Shown: positions 30,573-43,071, counted from the stretch's first letter. The stretch is 64,000 nt of DNA from Staphylococcus ratti (GCF_020883535.1 NZ_CP086654.1:1054001-1118000), one strand, 5' to 3'. Numbers and translations are program-made. The notes: generated by a model from the sequence alone, not told the origin.

Positions 30573-32852
30573 GTGAAAAAAGTCAGTAGATTGATTATAT
30601 TTTTCCTAGTGGTTGTATTGTTATTCGGTGGAATGGCAGCAACTTATAAAAATGTAATCAAAGATGTCAACTTAGGACTTGATTTGCAAGGAGGATTTGA
30701 GGTCTTATATCAAGTCAAACCACTTTCTGACGGCGATAAAATTGATAGTACAGCCGTTCAATCAACTGCTAAAACATTAGAAAGACGTGTCAATGTTTTA
30801 GGGGTTTCTGAACCGAAAATTCAAGTCGAAGATCAAAATCGTATCCGTGTTCAACTTGCAGGGGTAAAAGACCAAGATCAAGCTAGAAAGATTTTATCTT
30901 CTCAAGCGAATTTAACGATTCGTGATGCAGATGACAAAGTGAAGCTAACAGGGAAAGATTTAGTTCAAGGTTCAGCTAAGCAAGAATTTAAACAAAATAC
31001 AAACCAGCCTGCAGTAACGTTTAAACTTAAAGATAGTGACAAGTTTAAAAAAGTAACTGAAGAAATTTCAAAAAAACCAGAAAATGTAATGGTAGTATGG
31101 TTAGACTATCAAAAAGGTGACAGTTATAAAAAAGAGAAAACCAAAGAAAAGCCTAAATATGTATCTGCTGCCTCAGTAGACAAACCAATTAATTCACCAA
31201 ACGTTGAAATTTCAGGTGGTTTCCAAGGCGAAAAAGGAATCACTGAAGCAAAACAAATTGCAGACCTTTTAAATTCAGGTTCTTTACCAGTAAAATTAGA
31301 TGAAATTTATTCTACATCTGTAGGGGCGCAATTTGGTCAAGACGCTTTACAAAAAACCGTGTTTGCTTCAATTATCGGTATTAGCATTATTTACTTATTT
31401 ATGATGTTATTTTATCGATTGCCGGGGATTATCGCAGTTATTACATTAACAACTTACGTTTATTTAACGCTATTGGCATTCAACTTTATTTCAGGTGTAT
31501 TAACATTGCCTGGTCTAGCTGCCTTAGTGCTTGGTGTAGGGATGGCTGTAGATGCGAATATCATTATGTACGAGCGGATTAAAGATGAACTGAGAATTGG
31601 TAGAAATTTAAAACAAGCTTATAAAAAAGCAAATAAATCGTCATTTATAACGATATTAGATGCGAACTTAACAACTGTTTTAGCCGCTACAGTACTATTC
31701 TTCTTTGGAGAAAGTTCGGTTAAAGGTTTTGCGACAATGTTACTTTTAGCCATTCTCATGAGTTTTGTAACTGCGGTATTTTTAACGCGTGTCTTATTAT
31801 CTCTTATCGTTTACTCCAATTTCTTCAAAAAGAAATTATGGTGGTTTGGTGTTAAGAAAAACCAAATTCACGATATTAATGAAGGTAAAGACGTTTCAGA
31901 GTTAAGCACACCTTATGATCGAATTGATTTTATGAAACTAGCAAAACCATTATTTGCTGTAAGTGGTCTTATTATTTTAGCTGGTGTAGTGATTCTATTT
32001 ATTTTCAAATTGAATTTAGGTATTGATTTTACAGCAGGTACACGTATCGATGCCCAAAGTAATCACGCTTTAAAACAAGCGGACGTAGAAAAGAAAATGG
32101 AATCCATTGGATTAAAACCAGATCAACTTTCTATCGGTGGAAACAACGATACAAAAGCGTCTATGCAATTTAAACATGATTTATCTAAAGAAGAAATTTC
32201 AAAAGCTAATAAAGCGATTAAAGATGAACTGGGTCATGAGCCTACAGTGAATACCGTTTCTCCAGTCATTGGTCAAGAGCTTGCTAAAAATGCAATGCTT
32301 GCTGTGGTTTTAGCCTCAATAGGAATGATTATTTATATTTCATTACGTTTTGAGTGGCAAATGGGTATTTCTTCAATTATTTCATTGCTACATGATGCTT
32401 TTATGATTATTGCTGTATTTAGTTTGTTCCGATTAGAAGTGGACATTACATTTATCGCAGCAGTTTTAACGATCATTGGTTACTCTATTAACGATACGAT
32501 TGTAACATTTGACCGGGTTCGTGAAATGTTACGGAAAGTCAAAGTCATCACGACAGAATCGCAGATTGATTATATTGTTAACAGTGCGATACGCCAAACA
32601 TTGACGCGGTCAATTAACACAGTATTAACAGTAGTTATTGTAGTCGTGGCATTACTGTTGTTAGGTGCATCAAGTATTTTCAACTTCTCATTGGCGTTAC
32701 TTATTGGTTTAGTATCAGGTGTATTTTCATCTATCTTCATTGCTGTTCCATTATGGGGTATCTTGAAGAAGCGTGAACTTCGTAAATCTGATAACCATAA
32801 ATTAACGGTTTATAAGCGTAAACGTACAAATGATGAAAAAGTATTAGTATAA
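30573..32852 (+). CDS. secDF: Fused protein translocase subunit SecDF
   Basis: SecDF uses the proton gradient to assist protein export through SecYEG. The 759-residue protein is the Firmicute fusion of SecD and SecF: the SecD half has the start region NLGLDLQGGFEVLYQV, the large extracellular P1 domain and GVGMAVDANIIMYERIKDE; the SecF half begins near residue 450 with LNLGIDFTAGTRID and has IGYSINDTIVTFDRVRE. Twelve membrane segments are expected. The start is GTG 30573, with AGAGGTG upstream. Confidence 0.97.
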   Translation: MKKVSRLIIFFLVVVLLFGGMAATYKNVIKDVNLGLDLQGGFEVLYQVKPLSDGDKIDSTAVQSTAKTLERRVNVLGVSEPKIQVEDQNRIRVQLAGVKDQDQARKILSSQANLTIRDADDKVKLTGKDLVQGSAKQEFKQNTNQPAVTFKLKDSDKFKKVTEEISKKPENVMVVWLDYQKGDSYKKEKTKEKPKYVSAASVDKPINSPNVEISGGFQGEKGITEAKQIADLLNSGSLPVKLDEIYSTSVGAQFGQDALQKTVFASIIGISIIYLFMMLFYRLPGIIAVITLTTYVYLTLLAFNFISGVLTLPGLAALVLGVGMAVDANIIMYERIKDELRIGRNLKQAYKKANKSSFITILDANLTTVLAATVLFFFGESSVKGFATMLLLAILMSFVTAVFLTRVLLSLIVYSNFFKKKLWWFGVKKNQIHDINEGKDVSELSTPYDRIDFMKLAKPLFAVSGLIILAGVVILFIFKLNLGIDFTAGTRIDAQSNHALKQADVEKKMESIGLKPDQLSIGGNNDTKASMQFKHDLSKEEISKANKAIKDELGHEPTVNTVSPVIGQELAKNAMLAVVLASIGMIIYISLRFEWQMGISSIISLLHDAFMIIAVFSLFRLEVDITFIAAVLTIIGYSINDTIVTFDRVREMLRKVKVITTESQIDYIVNSAIRQTLTRSINTVLTVVIVVVALLLLGASSIFNFSLALLIGLVSGVFSSIFIAVPLWGILKKRELRKSDNHKLTVYKRKRTNDEKVLV

Positions 32853-32889
32853 GTATTGCTACACTTTTGAAATGATGCGTGAAATGCTT

Positions 32890-32932
32890 AAAGAAGCTAG
32901 GACAATAAAACGTTCTAGCTTCTTTATTTTGT
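32890..32932 (+). terminator. Terminator after secDF
   Basis: AAAGAAGCTAG (32890-32900) pairs with CTAGCTTCTTT (32915-32925), then ATTTTG. Confidence 0.9.
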
Positions 32933-33061
32933 AGACTATGTTTAGAAACTATAGGAATTGCTAAACATTTTTGCAGGTTTGAAACCATAGCTTTAGACAT
33001 ACAGCACGTGTCATTTATTTCATTCATTACGTAGATAAGAAAATGAAATCTTATTGATTTC

Positions 33062-33090
33062 TGTACGGCACCTTATTTATTCGATATAAT
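33062..33090 (+). promoter_or_regulatory. Promoter of recJ-apt
   Basis: TGTACG (33062-33067), 17-base spacer, perfect -10 TATAAT (33085-33090), 25 bases before recJ. The -35 is weak. Confidence 0.55.
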
Positions 33091-33114
33091 ACTTGTGTGA
33101 AATGAGGGGTATTA

Positions 33115-35391
33115 ATGATTCAATCAAAATATAAATGGATTACAAAGACTTCTGATGAAGAGATTTCTGAAGAAGTCATATCAGCGTTTAAAATAACACC
33201 TATCATGAAGCTTATCCTTGAAAGTAAAGGGATTGTGACACATGATGCGATTAGTCAAATATTAAGTTCAGATTTAATTGACCACGATTCAGCGCTTTTA
33301 AGTGATATAGATATCGCTACACAACGTATCCAACGTGCTATTCAAGCACAAGAACCTATTTTGGTTTATGGGGATTATGATGCTGATGGTGTAACCTCTA
33401 CAACAATTTTAGTTCAAACACTAGAGCGAATGGGCGCAATTGTAGGATGGTACATTCCAAACCGATTTACAGAAGGCTATGGACCGAGTACGCCAGCTTT
33501 TAAGAATGCTTATGATGAAGGTGTTAAATTAATTATAACCGTTGACAATGGGATACAAGGTCATGAAGAAATTTCAATGGTACAGTCATTAGGGGTGGAT
33601 GTTATTGTAACGGATCACCATGAAATAGGTGAAACGTTACCTAATGCTTATGCGATTATTCATCCTATGCATCCAGATTATGATTATCCGTTTCCCTTTT
33701 TATGTGGTGCAGGTGTTGCCTTAAAGTTAGCACAGCATTTAATTGACGATATTCCAAGTCACTTTTGGGTTTATGCAATGATTGGGACGATTGCAGATTT
33801 AGTGCCTATGCGAGATGAAAATAGAAGTATCGTTAAGCAAGGATTACATATTCTTAATCAGCAAATGCCCGTATCAATAAAAGCCCTTTTAAACGAAGCC
33901 AGTTTTGATGATGTGGTCACTGAAGAGACCGTAGGATTTACGATAGGCCCACGACTGAATGCGGTAGGGCGTCTAGACGATGCTAGACTAGCGGCTGAGT
34001 TATTGATGTCAGAGGACGAAGACGAAGCGCTATTTTTAGCAGAACAAGTCGAACATTTTAACAAAGAGCGTAAAGCAATCGTTCAAGTTGTCACAGAAGA
34101 AGCTTTAGCTATGGCTAAAAAACAAGTCCAAGAAGGTGGCCAATTTTTAGTATTGTATAAAGAAGATTGGCACGAAGGTATTTTAGGTATTGTTGCTTCT
34201 CGTATTGTTGAAAAATATCAACGTCCTACAATGATTTTAAATATTGATCACGAAAAGCAACATGCGAAAGGTTCCGCAAGAAGTATTGCACAAATTTCAA
34301 TGTTTGAATTATTAACTTCCCAATCGGAACTGATTGATAAGTTTGGGGGACATCATGCTGCAGCCGGACTGACACTTGCGATAGATAATGTAGAACTTTT
34401 AAAACAAGCGCTCAATGATGAAATGATTCGTCAATATTCAGATTCGGACTTGCAGCCAGAAAAAAATATTGACGCAATAGTGAATCACGAAGACATAACT
34501 ATTGAAAATATTACTGCGCTTGAACGTTTACGTCCATTTGGAATGCAATTTGAGCGCCCAATATTACGATTCAATCAACTTACGATACAACAAGCTAAAG
34601 CAATTGGGCAGCAACAAAATCACTTGAAAATTTCATTTTCAGAGCAAAAGTTGCAAGGTTTATTTTGGAATGAAGGTGCACGTGTCCATGAATTGATGGC
34701 GAATCAACAAATTGATGCGATTGGCGAGTTACAAATCAACGAATGGAATGGGAATCGTACGCCACAACTGATACTTACAGATTTAAATAGTCAAGAGCTT
34801 CAAATTTTGGATTATCGCAGTAAGAACAAACGCTTACCAAATTTTAATGTAGCATCGAAAACGTGTGTTTTAATTCATCCTAATAGTGATAAAAGTCACG
34901 AAAATGAATTTTACTATGGCGAACCTTTACCTGAAACATATGACAAATGTATTTTGAGAGATTTGCCACTTACGATTGATGACTTTAAAGTTACAGTGCA
35001 ACAAATTAAAGCATCGCAAATCTATTTGCGATTTTCACACGACAAATCGATTTATTTTGAAGGTATGCCGAAATTAGATACATTTAAGCAATGTTATAAA
35101 TTAATTTATCAAAAACAAACATTCAATATAGTCGAAGAGGGCATGGCATTGAGCCAATATTTACAAATTGAACCTCAGATATTGAAGTTTATATTAAAAG
35201 TCTTCCTTGATTTACAATTTATTCAACAAAATGATGGTATAATTAAAATTGACTCAACTGCGCCAAAACAAGAAATTACTTCAAGTCGAATTTATCAAGG
35301 ACGTTTACACCGAATTGAAGTAGAAAAACAGCTGTTATATGCTGATTTTCCAACCATTAAAAATTGGATGGAAAGTGAAATGCGTAAGTGA
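33115..35391 (+). CDS. recJ: Single-stranded-DNA-specific exonuclease RecJ
   Basis: RecJ degrades single-stranded DNA 5' to 3' in recombination and mismatch repair. The 758-residue protein has the DHH-family motifs: [11 protein letters not shown] (near 86-96), VDNGIQG, TDHHE (167-170), [12 protein letters not shown], the DHHA1 motif GGHHAAAGL, and then a Firmicute-type C-terminal domain of about 200 residues. GAGGGG precedes the ATG. apt follows after a short gap, a common arrangement. Confidence 0.96.
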   Translation: MIQSKYKWITKTSDEEISEEVISAFKITPIMKLILESKGIVTHDAISQILSSDLIDHDSALLSDIDIATQRIQRAIQAQEPILVYGDYDADGVTSTTILVQTLERMGAIVGWYIPNRFTEGYGPSTPAFKNAYDEGVKLIITVDNGIQGHEEISMVQSLGVDVIVTDHHEIGETLPNAYAIIHPMHPDYDYPFPFLCGAGVALKLAQHLIDDIPSHFWVYAMIGTIADLVPMRDENRSIVKQGLHILNQQMPVSIKALLNEASFDDVVTEETVGFTIGPRLNAVGRLDDARLAAELLMSEDEDEALFLAEQVEHFNKERKAIVQVVTEEALAMAKKQVQEGGQFLVLYKEDWHEGILGIVASRIVEKYQRPTMILNIDHEKQHAKGSARSIAQISMFELLTSQSELIDKFGGHHAAAGLTLAIDNVELLKQALNDEMIRQYSDSDLQPEKNIDAIVNHEDITIENITALERLRPFGMQFERPILRFNQLTIQQAKAIGQQQNHLKISFSEQKLQGLFWNEGARVHELMANQQIDAIGELQINEWNGNRTPQLILTDLNSQELQILDYRSKNKRLPNFNVASKTCVLIHPNSDKSHENEFYYGEPLPETYDKCILRDLPLTIDDFKVTVQQIKASQIYLRFSHDKSIYFEGMPKLDTFKQCYKLIYQKQTFNIVEEGMALSQYLQIEPQILKFILKVFLDLQFIQQNDGIIKIDSTAPKQEITSSRIYQGRLHRIEVEKQLLYADFPTIKNWMESEMRK

Positions 35392-35408
35392 GAATAAGGA
35401 GGAAAAGC

Positions 35409-35927
35409 ATGGATTTAAAACAATATGTCTCTGAAGTTCAAGATTGGCCGAAAAAAGGCGTGAATTTTAAAGATATTACTACTATAATGGATAACGGTGA
35501 AGCATACGGTTATGCCACTGATCAAATCGTAAAATATGCTAAAGAAAAAAATGTGGACATTGTTGTTGGTCCAGAGGCACGCGGATTTATTATTGGTTGT
35601 CCGGTTGCATATGCAATGGGAATTGGTTTTGCACCTGTTCGTAAAGAAGGTAAGTTACCACGTGAAGTAATTCGTTATGAGTATGATTTAGAATACGGTA
35701 GTAATGTCCTTACTATGCATGCAGATGCAATTAAGCCAGGACAACGTGTTTTAATTACAGATGATTTATTAGCGACTGGTGGAACGATCGAAGCTGCGAT
35801 TAATCTTGTTGAAAAGCAAGGTGGCATTGTTGCTGGTATTGCTTTCATTATTGAATTATCATATTTAAATGGTATTGAGAAAATTAAAGGTTATGACGTC
35901 ATGCGATTAATCTCATATGATGAATAG
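35409..35927 (+). CDS. apt: Adenine phosphoribosyltransferase
   Basis: Apt salvages adenine to AMP with PRPP. The 172-residue protein has the flexible-loop region [13 protein letters not shown] and the PRPP-binding motif [12 protein letters not shown] (about 118-129). The longer frame from 35388 overlaps the recJ end; AAGGAGGAAA at 35397-35406 fits ATG 35409. It lies between recJ and rsh, the nucleotide-alarmone synthetase, an old conserved neighbourhood. Confidence 0.97.
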   Translation: MDLKQYVSEVQDWPKKGVNFKDITTIMDNGEAYGYATDQIVKYAKEKNVDIVVGPEARGFIIGCPVAYAMGIGFAPVRKEGKLPREVIRYEYDLEYGSNVLTMHADAIKPGQRVLITDDLLATGGTIEAAINLVEKQGGIVAGIAFIIELSYLNGIEKIKGYDVMRLISYDE

Positions 35928-35940
35928 TTAAATGAAGTGG

Positions 35941-35970
35941 GGCGAGGACATGTAAATGTTCTCGCCTTTA
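35941..35970 (+). terminator. Terminator after apt
   Basis: GGCGAGGACAT (35941-35951), loop GTAA, ATGTTCTCGCC (35956-35966) with one G-U, followed by TTTA. The tail is short, so readthrough into rsh is possible. Confidence 0.7.
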
Positions 35971-36099
35971 GTCGTTGCTTGAGCTTAAAACGTATACATC
36001 TAAAATAAGCGTTCATTTATTTTTGAATAATTTGATGTTGTGATATTGTGATATTTCACACAAAAACATATAATGATGATTTTAAGCAATAGAATTCGG

Positions 36100-36128
36100 T
36101 TCATTTCTTGATAATCATGTAGTATGAT
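36100..36128 (+). promoter_or_regulatory. Putative promoter of rsh
   Basis: TTCATT (36100-36105), 17-base spacer, TATGAT (36123-36128), about 32 bases before the rsh start. Confidence 0.5.
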
Positions 36129-36160
36129 AGAAGTATTATTTAAAAGATGGGGGTGCCTTT

Positions 36161-38350
36161 ATGAATAATGAATATCCATATAGTGCTGATGAAGTATTAC
36201 ATAAAGCGAAGACATATTTAGATGAAAAAGAATATGAACATGTTCTGAAAAGTTATCAAATCGCATATAAAGCACATGAAGGTCAATTTCGTAAAAATGG
36301 ATTGCCTTATATCATGCATCCCATTCAAGTTGCAGGAATATTAACTGAAATGCGTCTCGATGGTCCGACAATTGTAGCGGGATTTTTACATGATGTTATT
36401 GAAGATACACCGTATACCTTCGATGATGTGGTAGAAATGTTTAATGTTGAAGTCGCAACAATTGTAGATGGTGTTACAAAATTAAAAAAAGTAAAGTATC
36501 GTTCTAAAGAAGAACAACAAGCTGAAAATCATCGTAAATTATTCATCGCAATCGCGAAAGATGTACGTGTGATTTTAGTGAAATTAGCAGACAGGTTACA
36601 TAATATGCGTACGCTTAGGGCTATGCCTAGAGAAAAGCAAGTACGTATTTCTAAAGAAACACTTGAAATCTATGCACCGCTTGCGCATCGACTTGGGATT
36701 AATACCATCAAATGGGAATTAGAAGACATTGCATTACGCTACATTGACAACATTCAATATTTCCGAATTGTTAATTTAATGAAAAAGAAACGCAGTGAGC
36801 GTGAAGCATACATTGAAAATGCGATTGAAAATATTCGTAAAGAAATGAATATGATGCATATTGAAGGAGAGATTAGCGGTCGCCCTAAACATATTTATAG
36901 TATTTATCGCAAAATGATGAAACAGAAAAAGCAATTCGATCAAATTTTTGATTTATTAGCGGTACGTGTCATTGTGCCGTCTATTAAAGATTGTTACGCT
37001 ATTTTAGGGCTTGTACATACGCTATGGAAGCCAATGCCAGGCCGCTTTAAAGACTATATCGCCATGCCTAAGCAAAATATGTATCAGTCATTGCATACTA
37101 CAGTTGTAGGTCCGAACGGTGACCCTCTAGAAATCCAAATTCGAACTTATGAAATGCATGAAATTGCAGAGCATGGGGTAGCAGCACATTGGGCTTACAA
37201 AGAAGGGAAAAAGGTCGATAACGACAGTGAAACCTACCATAAAAAGTTGAATTGGCTCAAAGATATTGCCGAACAAGATCACACCTCTTCGGATGCACAA
37301 GAATTTATCGAGTCGCTCAAATTTGATCTTCAAAGTGATAAAGTGTATGCTTTTACGCCAGCAAGTGATGTTATTGAACTTCCATATGGCGCAGTACCGA
37401 TTGATTTTGCGTATGCGATTCATAGTGAAGTAGGCAACAAAATGATTGGTGCAAAAGTAAATGGAAAAATTGTACCGATAGATTATGTTCTTCAAACAGG
37501 AGATATCGTAGAGATTCGTACAAGTAAACATTCTTATGGACCTAGTCGAGACTGGTTGAAAATCGTACGTTCATCAAGTGCAAAAAGTAAAATTAAAAGT
37601 TTCTTCAAAAAACAAGACCGCTCTTCCAACATTGAAAAAGGTAAATTCATGGTCGAAGCTGAAATTAAGGAGCAAGGCTTTAAAGTTGAAGAAGTACTAA
37701 CAGAACGAAACCTTAAAGTTGTTAATGATAAATACAATTTTACCAATGTAGATGACTTATTTGCCGCTGTCGGTTTTGGTGGTGTGACGTCAAGTCAGAT
37801 TGTAAATAAATTGACAGAACGTATTCGCATAGAACAAAAACAACATGCATTGAACCAAGCTCAATCTGTAACGAAATCTGTGCCAATTAAAGATTATATA
37901 ACAACTGATTCTGGTGTGTATGTCGAAGGTTTAGATAATGTATTAATTAAATTATCTAAATGTTGTAACCCTATACCAGGAGATAAGATTTTAGGCTATA
38001 TTACTAAAGGTCATGGTATTAAAGTTCATCGTACGGAATGTCCAAATATTCAAAATGAAAAAGAACGTTTAATTGATGTGGAATGGGTTAAATCTAAAGA
38101 CGCTTCTCAAAGATATCAAGTTGATTTAGAAGTAACAGCCTACGACCGTAATGGATTACTTAATGAGGTTTTACAAGCTGTCAATAGTACGTCAAGTAAT
38201 TTAGTAAAAGTTGCAGGACGCTCAGATATTGATAAAAATGCTGTGATTAATTTAAGCATTATGGTGAAAAATGTACATGAAGTATATAAAGTAGCTGATA
38301 AAATAAAACAACTCGGTGACGTATATACCGTAACAAGAGTTTGGAATTAG
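36161..38350 (+). CDS. rsh: Bifunctional (p)ppGpp synthetase/hydrolase Rsh
   Basis: The long RelA/SpoT homologue makes and destroys the stringent-response alarmone. The 729-residue protein has the HD hydrolase domain with MHPIQVA (His53) and FLHDVIEDT (His77, Asp78), so hydrolysis should be active; the synthetase domain with [20 protein letters not shown]; the TGS domain ([26 protein letters not shown] region, from about 395); a zinc-finger-like CC motif ([13 protein letters not shown]); and a C-terminal ACT domain. All parts are intact. GATGGGGG precedes the ATG. dtd follows closely. Confidence 0.98.
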   Translation: MNNEYPYSADEVLHKAKTYLDEKEYEHVLKSYQIAYKAHEGQFRKNGLPYIMHPIQVAGILTEMRLDGPTIVAGFLHDVIEDTPYTFDDVVEMFNVEVATIVDGVTKLKKVKYRSKEEQQAENHRKLFIAIAKDVRVILVKLADRLHNMRTLRAMPREKQVRISKETLEIYAPLAHRLGINTIKWELEDIALRYIDNIQYFRIVNLMKKKRSEREAYIENAIENIRKEMNMMHIEGEISGRPKHIYSIYRKMMKQKKQFDQIFDLLAVRVIVPSIKDCYAILGLVHTLWKPMPGRFKDYIAMPKQNMYQSLHTTVVGPNGDPLEIQIRTYEMHEIAEHGVAAHWAYKEGKKVDNDSETYHKKLNWLKDIAEQDHTSSDAQEFIESLKFDLQSDKVYAFTPASDVIELPYGAVPIDFAYAIHSEVGNKMIGAKVNGKIVPIDYVLQTGDIVEIRTSKHSYGPSRDWLKIVRSSSAKSKIKSFFKKQDRSSNIEKGKFMVEAEIKEQGFKVEEVLTERNLKVVNDKYNFTNVDDLFAAVGFGGVTSSQIVNKLTERIRIEQKQHALNQAQSVTKSVPIKDYITTDSGVYVEGLDNVLIKLSKCCNPIPGDKILGYITKGHGIKVHRTECPNIQNEKERLIDVEWVKSKDASQRYQVDLEVTAYDRNGLLNEVLQAVNSTSSNLVKVAGRSDIDKNAVINLSIMVKNVHEVYKVADKIKQLGDVYTVTRVWN

Positions 38351-38361
38351 GAGTGCAGACA

Positions 38362-38814
38362 ATGAAAATCGTTGTTCAAAGAGTGAAGTCGGCTGGTGTT
38401 CGAAATGAAAATATTCACCACAACATTAGTAAAGGCTATTGTCTTTTAGTAGGTATAGGTGAACACACTACAAAGAGTGACGCAGAAGTATTGGCAAGAA
38501 AAATTGTTAATGCACGATTATTTGAAGATGAAGCTGGTAAACTTAATTTAAATGTACAACAAGTCAACGGAGAAATTTTATCTATCTCCCAATTTACATT
38601 ATTAGCAGACGTCAAAAAAGGAAATAGACCGAGTTTTACTAAAGCGAAAGCGCCTGAAGAAGCTAATGAGATATACGAAGCATTTAATCAGTATTTAGAA
38701 TCATTTGGCATCAAAGTTGTAACAGGAGAGTTCGGTACTGATATGACTGTCGATATTCAGAATGATGGACCTGTCACAATTATTTATGAAAGTGAAAACG
38801 GCAAAATATTATGA
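38362..38814 (+). CDS. dtd: D-aminoacyl-tRNA deacylase
   Basis: Dtd removes D-amino acids (and glycine from tRNA(Ala)) from mischarged tRNA. The 150-residue protein has both family motifs: SQFTLLAD and the Gly-Pro motif NDGPVTI, with RPSFTKA between. The upstream in-frame start at 38341 lies inside rsh; TTAGGAG at 38347-38353 fits ATG 38362. It overlaps lytH by four bases (ATGA). Confidence 0.96.
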   Translation: MKIVVQRVKSAGVRNENIHHNISKGYCLLVGIGEHTTKSDAEVLARKIVNARLFEDEAGKLNLNVQQVNGEILSISQFTLLADVKKGNRPSFTKAKAPEEANEIYEAFNQYLESFGIKVVTGEFGTDMTVDIQNDGPVTIIYESENGKIL

Positions 38815-39686
38815 AGCGATTTGAAAAATGGTTACGGTCGAAAAAGATAGAACCTAGGCGTTTTTATATTGGCGCAATATTAGTTTCGCTTGTTTTCATT
38901 TTGCTTGTAGTCATCAATTCCATTAAAGATGATACTGATAATAAAATTTATTTAACAGAAGATGCTGAAATTCGGACAGGTCCTAATGCTAGTTATCCAG
39001 TGCTATTTAACATTCGTGAAGGAGAAGCTTTTAAAGTTATCGGACATGAAGGTAAATGGTTAGAGGTTACTTCTTACGATGAAAAACAGAAAGGTTGGAT
39101 TGCTGGATGGCATACAAATTTAGACATTAAAGAAGATGAAAATCCTAATGCACAACCTTTAAAAGGGAAAGTGATTGTCCTTGATCCAGGGCATGGCGGC
39201 GGAGATCAAGGTGCCGCTAGTCAAACAGGTAAAAGTACCCTTGAAAAGGATATGACTTTAGATACAAGTTTGGAACTTAAAAAGAAATTGGAAAAAGAAG
39301 GCGCGAAAGTGAAGTTAACGCGAAGTGACGATACGTATGTGCGTTTAAAAGACCGAAAAGCAACTGGCGACGTTTTTATTAGTATTCATAATGATGCCCT
39401 AGAGTCCAATAAAGCGAATGGGGCTACAGTATATTGGTTCCATGAACAACAAGAAGCACTAGCGCAAACACTGAATGCTAGCATACAAAAGAAAGGTATG
39501 TTATCAAACAGAGGTGTACGACAAGAAAATTTCCAAGTGTTAAGACAAACAGATATGCCTGCAGTATTACTAGAGTTAGGCTATATTAGCAATCCAACAG
39601 ATGAAGTGATGATTAAAGATAAAAATCACCGTCAAATTGTAGAAAATGCAATTGTTGATGGCTTGAAAAATTATTTTTTAAGTTAG
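38811..39686 (+). CDS. lytH: Membrane-anchored N-acetylmuramoyl-L-alanine amidase LytH
   Basis: LytH trims stem peptides from membrane-proximal peptidoglycan, which in S. aureus limits where synthesis occurs and needs the partner ActH. The 291-residue protein has a basic cytosolic start, a membrane helix (about 19-37), an SH3b domain (about 44-106, [17 protein letters not shown]), and an Amidase_3 domain with zinc and catalytic residues His128 (LDPGHGGG), Glu145, His193 (SIHNDA) and Glu255 (LLELGYIS). Starts as ATGA with dtd. All catalytic residues are present. Confidence 0.95.
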   Translation: MKRFEKWLRSKKIEPRRFYIGAILVSLVFILLVVINSIKDDTDNKIYLTEDAEIRTGPNASYPVLFNIREGEAFKVIGHEGKWLEVTSYDEKQKGWIAGWHTNLDIKEDENPNAQPLKGKVIVLDPGHGGGDQGAASQTGKSTLEKDMTLDTSLELKKKLEKEGAKVKLTRSDDTYVRLKDRKATGDVFISIHNDALESNKANGATVYWFHEQQEALAQTLNASIQKKGMLSNRGVRQENFQVLRQTDMPAVLLELGYISNPTDEVMIKDKNHRQIVENAIVDGLKNYFLS

Positions 39687-39690
39687 TATC

Positions 39691-39719
39691 TTGAAATGCA
39701 ATTTAAAAACATGTATGAT
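39691..39719 (+). promoter_or_regulatory. Promoter of hisS-aspS
   Basis: TTGAAA (39691-39696), 17-base spacer, TATGAT (39714-39719), just after lytH and upstream of the T-box leader. Confidence 0.7.
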
Positions 39720-39725
39720 TAGTAC

Positions 39726-39990
39726 TGAATTTGATAATTAAAACCGTTTGTATTCTTGAGATTTAATGCATTGACATGACTTAGAGAGTTTATACTTGGC
39801 TGAAATATAAACCTTGTCCGCACTAAAGATGAACACAAGAAGAGGTGCTTTATGAAAATAGAGCCGTTTTGCTAACGTTATGAGCGATATGAGTGCGCAC
39901 ATTTTAATGTGCCTAAATTAGGGTGGCAACACGGCTAAAGTACGTCCCTTGTATGTGAGTGATTTTGCATACATGGGGCGTTTTTATTTT
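39726..39990 (+). ncRNA. T-box leader controlling hisS-aspS
   Basis: The leader has AGAGAG at 39784, a stem I apex, a probable specifier CAC (His) at 39821-39823 followed by TAAAGATGAAC, further stems, and the T-box GGGTGGCAACACGG (39921-39934). The terminator pairs ACGTCCCTTGTATG with CATACATGGGGCGT and ends in T5 near 39985. Histidine starvation would raise hisS and, by readthrough, aspS. Confidence 0.88.
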
Positions 39991-40022
39991 AAGTGATTTT
40001 AAATTTTAAGGAGGATGGACCG

Positions 40023-41294
40023 ATGATTAGTATTCCTCGTGGAACGCAAGATATATTACCAGAAGATTCGCCTAAATGGCGCTATATTGAAACACAATTA
40101 CATCGTTTGATGGAAATTTACAATTATCAAGAAATCAGAACACCGATTTTTGAAAGTACCGATTTATTTGCTAGAGGTGTAGGCGATTCTACCGATGTTG
40201 TTCAAAAAGAAATGTATACATTTGAAGATAAAGGTGGCCGCAGTATTACGCTTCGTCCAGAAGGCACAGCTGCTACAGTTAGAAGTTATATTGAAAATAA
40301 AATGCAAGGATTGCCAAATCAACCCGTTAAACTGTATTACAATGGTCCAATGTTTCGATATGAGCGAAAACAAAAAGGACGATATCGCCAGTTTAATCAA
40401 TTTGGCATTGAAGCAATAGGTGCTGAAAATCCAAGTATTGATGCTGAAGTGCTTGCAATGGTGATGCACATCTATCAATCATTTGGATTGAAGCGTTTAA
40501 AACTTGTCATTAATAGTGTAGGTGACGCAGAATCTCGTGTTGAATATCAAGAAGCATTAAGAGCGCATTTTAAACCAGTGATTCATAGGTATTGCCAAGA
40601 TTGTCAAAAGCGTATTGAAACTAATCCAATGCGTATTCTTGATTGTAAAGTAGATAAAGATAAACCTGAAATGAAGACGGCACCATCTATTACGGATTAT
40701 TTTAATGACTATTCAAAATCATATTTTGAAGCGGTGAAAGCACATCTTGATCGTTTAGGTATTCCTTATGTCGTCGATCCTAATCTTGTTCGTGGGCTAG
40801 ATTATTATACACATACCGCTTTTGAAGTCATGATTGATGATGAAAATTATACAGGTGCAATTACAACTTTATGTGGCGGCGGCCGATACAATGGTTTACT
40901 TGAATTATTAGGCGGTCCAAAGCAAACAGGGATTGGTTTTGCATTGAGTATAGAGCGTCTCATCATGGCATTGGAAGAAGAAGGGATTACGCTTCCACAC
41001 ACTTCAAATTTAGATTTATTTATTGCAACAATGGGTGAAAAAGCAGATGACTTTGCAGTTCAATTATTAAATGATTTGCGACATGATAACATACGTGTAG
41101 ATAAAGATTATTTATCTCGCAAATTGAAAGGGCAAATGAAACAAGCTGATAGACTTCAAGCCACGTATACAATCGTATTGGGAGAAGAAGAACTGGCTTC
41201 GAATGAAGTGGCAATTAAACATATGCCGACGGGTGAAAGTTATCAAATTAAAATAAACGAAATCGCACAATTTATTAATGGAGGAAAAATATAA
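40023..41294 (+). CDS. hisS: Histidyl-tRNA synthetase
   Basis: Class II synthetase charging tRNA(His). The 423-residue protein starts [20 protein letters not shown] and has motif 2 ([21 protein letters not shown]), the histidine-specific RGLDYYT, motif 3 ([11 protein letters not shown]), and the C-terminal anticodon domain. An in-frame start at 39993 lies in the leader; AAGGAGGATGG at 40008-40018 fits ATG 40023. It shares one base with aspS (TAATG). Confidence 0.98.
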   Translation: MISIPRGTQDILPEDSPKWRYIETQLHRLMEIYNYQEIRTPIFESTDLFARGVGDSTDVVQKEMYTFEDKGGRSITLRPEGTAATVRSYIENKMQGLPNQPVKLYYNGPMFRYERKQKGRYRQFNQFGIEAIGAENPSIDAEVLAMVMHIYQSFGLKRLKLVINSVGDAESRVEYQEALRAHFKPVIHRYCQDCQKRIETNPMRILDCKVDKDKPEMKTAPSITDYFNDYSKSYFEAVKAHLDRLGIPYVVDPNLVRGLDYYTHTAFEVMIDDENYTGAITTLCGGGRYNGLLELLGGPKQTGIGFALSIERLIMALEEEGITLPHTSNLDLFIATMGEKADDFAVQLLNDLRHDNIRVDKDYLSRKLKGQMKQADRLQATYTIVLGEEELASNEVAIKHMPTGESYQIKINEIAQFINGGKI

Positions 41295-43060
41295 TGACAC
41301 AACGTACAACTTATTGCGGATTCATAACTGAATCTTATTTAGGTCAAGAAGTAATTTTGAAAGGCTGGGTTCATAACCGTCGAGACCTTGGTGGACTCAT
41401 TTTTGTTGATGTCCGCGATAGAGAAGGCATTGTCCAAGTTGTATTTAATCCAGACTTCTCAAAAGATGCGTTAGAAATTGCAGAACGTATTCGTTCAGAG
41501 TATGTCGTCGAAATTAAAGGGACAGTTACAAAGCGTAATGCTGAAACAGTGAACCCTAAAATCAAAACAGGACAAGTTGAAGTACAAGCATCAGAAATTA
41601 AAATTATTAATAAATCCGAAACACCACCATTTCCTATTAATGACGAAAATTTAAATGTAGACGAAAATATCCGTTTAAAATATCGTTATTTAGATTTACG
41701 TCGTGAAGAGTTTGCACGTACCTTTAAATTACGTCATCGTACAACACAAGCGATTCGTCGTTATTTAGATGAAGCAGGTTTTTATGATATTGAAACACCA
41801 GTATTAACAAAATCAACGCCTGAAGGTGCGCGTGATTATCTTGTCCCTTCTCGTGTACATGAAGGTGAATTTTATGCGTTACCACAATCTCCGCAACTTT
41901 TTAAACAATTATTGATGATGAGTGGTTTCGACAAATATTACCAAATTGTAAAATGCTTTAGAGATGAAGATTTACGTGCAGATCGCCAACCGGAATTTAC
42001 ACAAGTCGACCTTGAAATGAGTTTTGTTGAACAAGAAGATGTGATGCAACTCGGCGAACAAATGTTAAAAGCAGTAATGAAAGACGTAAAAGGAATTACG
42101 GTAGACGAAGCTTTCCCTCGTATAACATACACTGAAGCGATGGAACGTTTTGGTAGTGACAAACCTGATACACGTTTTGGTATGGAATTAATCGATGTCT
42201 CAGAATTAGGGGAAGTTATGGATTTTAAAGTATTTAAAGGTGCTGTAGAAGCTGGTGGCCAAGTAAAAGCCATTGTTGTAGAAAATGGCGCGGATAAATA
42301 TACACGTAAAGACATTGATGGTTTAACTGAATTTGTAAATATTTATGGTGCGAAAGGGTTAGCATGGGTTAAAGTTGTTGAAGATGGTTTAAATGGACCT
42401 ATCGCACGTTTCTTTGAAAATGACCAGGTAGAAAAACTTCAAAAATTAACAAACGCGACATCTGGTGACCTCGTATTATTCGTGGCGGATACAAAAGATG
42501 TTGTAGCACAAAGTTTAGGTGCATTACGTGTTAAATTGGCTAAAGAATTAGATTTATTAGATCCAAATCAATTTAACTTCTTATGGGTGACAGATTGGCC
42601 ATTACTTGAATATGATGATGAAATGCATCGCTATGTGGCAGCACATCATCCATTTACTGCACCAAAAGTTGAAGATATTGATAAATTAGAAAGTGCACCT
42701 GAAACAGCACAAGCTCAAGCTTACGACATTGTACTTAACGGTTTTGAACTTGGTGGAGGTTCAATTCGTATTCACGATGGTGACATTCAATCTAAAATGT
42801 TTAAAGCATTAGGATTTACAGAAGAAAGTGCACAAGAACAATTCGGCTTCTTGTTAGATGCATTTAAATACGGTGCGCCGCCACATGGTGGAATTGCGCT
42901 TGGTCTTGATAGACTTGTAATGTTGTTGACAGGCGCGTCTAATTTACGTGATACTATCGCTTTCCCTAAAACAGCATCAGCTACTGATTTATTAACAGAT
43001 GCACCAAGTGAAGTATCAGACAAACAATTGGATGAATTATCATTACGTATTAAGCATTAA
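41294..43060 (+). CDS. aspS: Aspartyl-tRNA synthetase
   Basis: Class II synthetase charging tRNA(Asp). The 588-residue bacterial-type enzyme has the N-terminal anticodon-binding OB domain ([20 protein letters not shown]), motif 2 ([19 protein letters not shown]), the bacterial GAD insertion domain, and motif 3 ([16 protein letters not shown]). The start overlaps the hisS stop by one base, so it is translationally coupled and under the histidine T-box. A 6S-like RNA gene follows. Confidence 0.98.
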   Translation: MTQRTTYCGFITESYLGQEVILKGWVHNRRDLGGLIFVDVRDREGIVQVVFNPDFSKDALEIAERIRSEYVVEIKGTVTKRNAETVNPKIKTGQVEVQASEIKIINKSETPPFPINDENLNVDENIRLKYRYLDLRREEFARTFKLRHRTTQAIRRYLDEAGFYDIETPVLTKSTPEGARDYLVPSRVHEGEFYALPQSPQLFKQLLMMSGFDKYYQIVKCFRDEDLRADRQPEFTQVDLEMSFVEQEDVMQLGEQMLKAVMKDVKGITVDEAFPRITYTEAMERFGSDKPDTRFGMELIDVSELGEVMDFKVFKGAVEAGGQVKAIVVENGADKYTRKDIDGLTEFVNIYGAKGLAWVKVVEDGLNGPIARFFENDQVEKLQKLTNATSGDLVLFVADTKDVVAQSLGALRVKLAKELDLLDPNQFNFLWVTDWPLLEYDDEMHRYVAAHHPFTAPKVEDIDKLESAPETAQAQAYDIVLNGFELGGGSIRIHDGDIQSKMFKALGFTEESAQEQFGFLLDAFKYGAPPHGGIALGLDRLVMLLTGASNLRDTIAFPKTASATDLLTDAPSEVSDKQLDELSLRIKH

Positions 43061-43071
43061 AATCATTTCAC

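Noticed and set aside
32930..33061. Second terminator or small RNA before recJ (TGTTTAG/CTAAACA, GGTTTGAAACC)
   Set aside because: Short palindromes in AT-rich DNA, just after a better terminator; no promoter seen for them.
37127..37531. 134-codon minus-strand frame inside rsh
   Set aside because: Lies wholly antisense to an intact, highly conserved gene; no ribosome site or family resemblance.
41938..42315. 125-codon minus-strand frame inside aspS
   Set aside because: Antisense shadow of a conserved gene without start signals.
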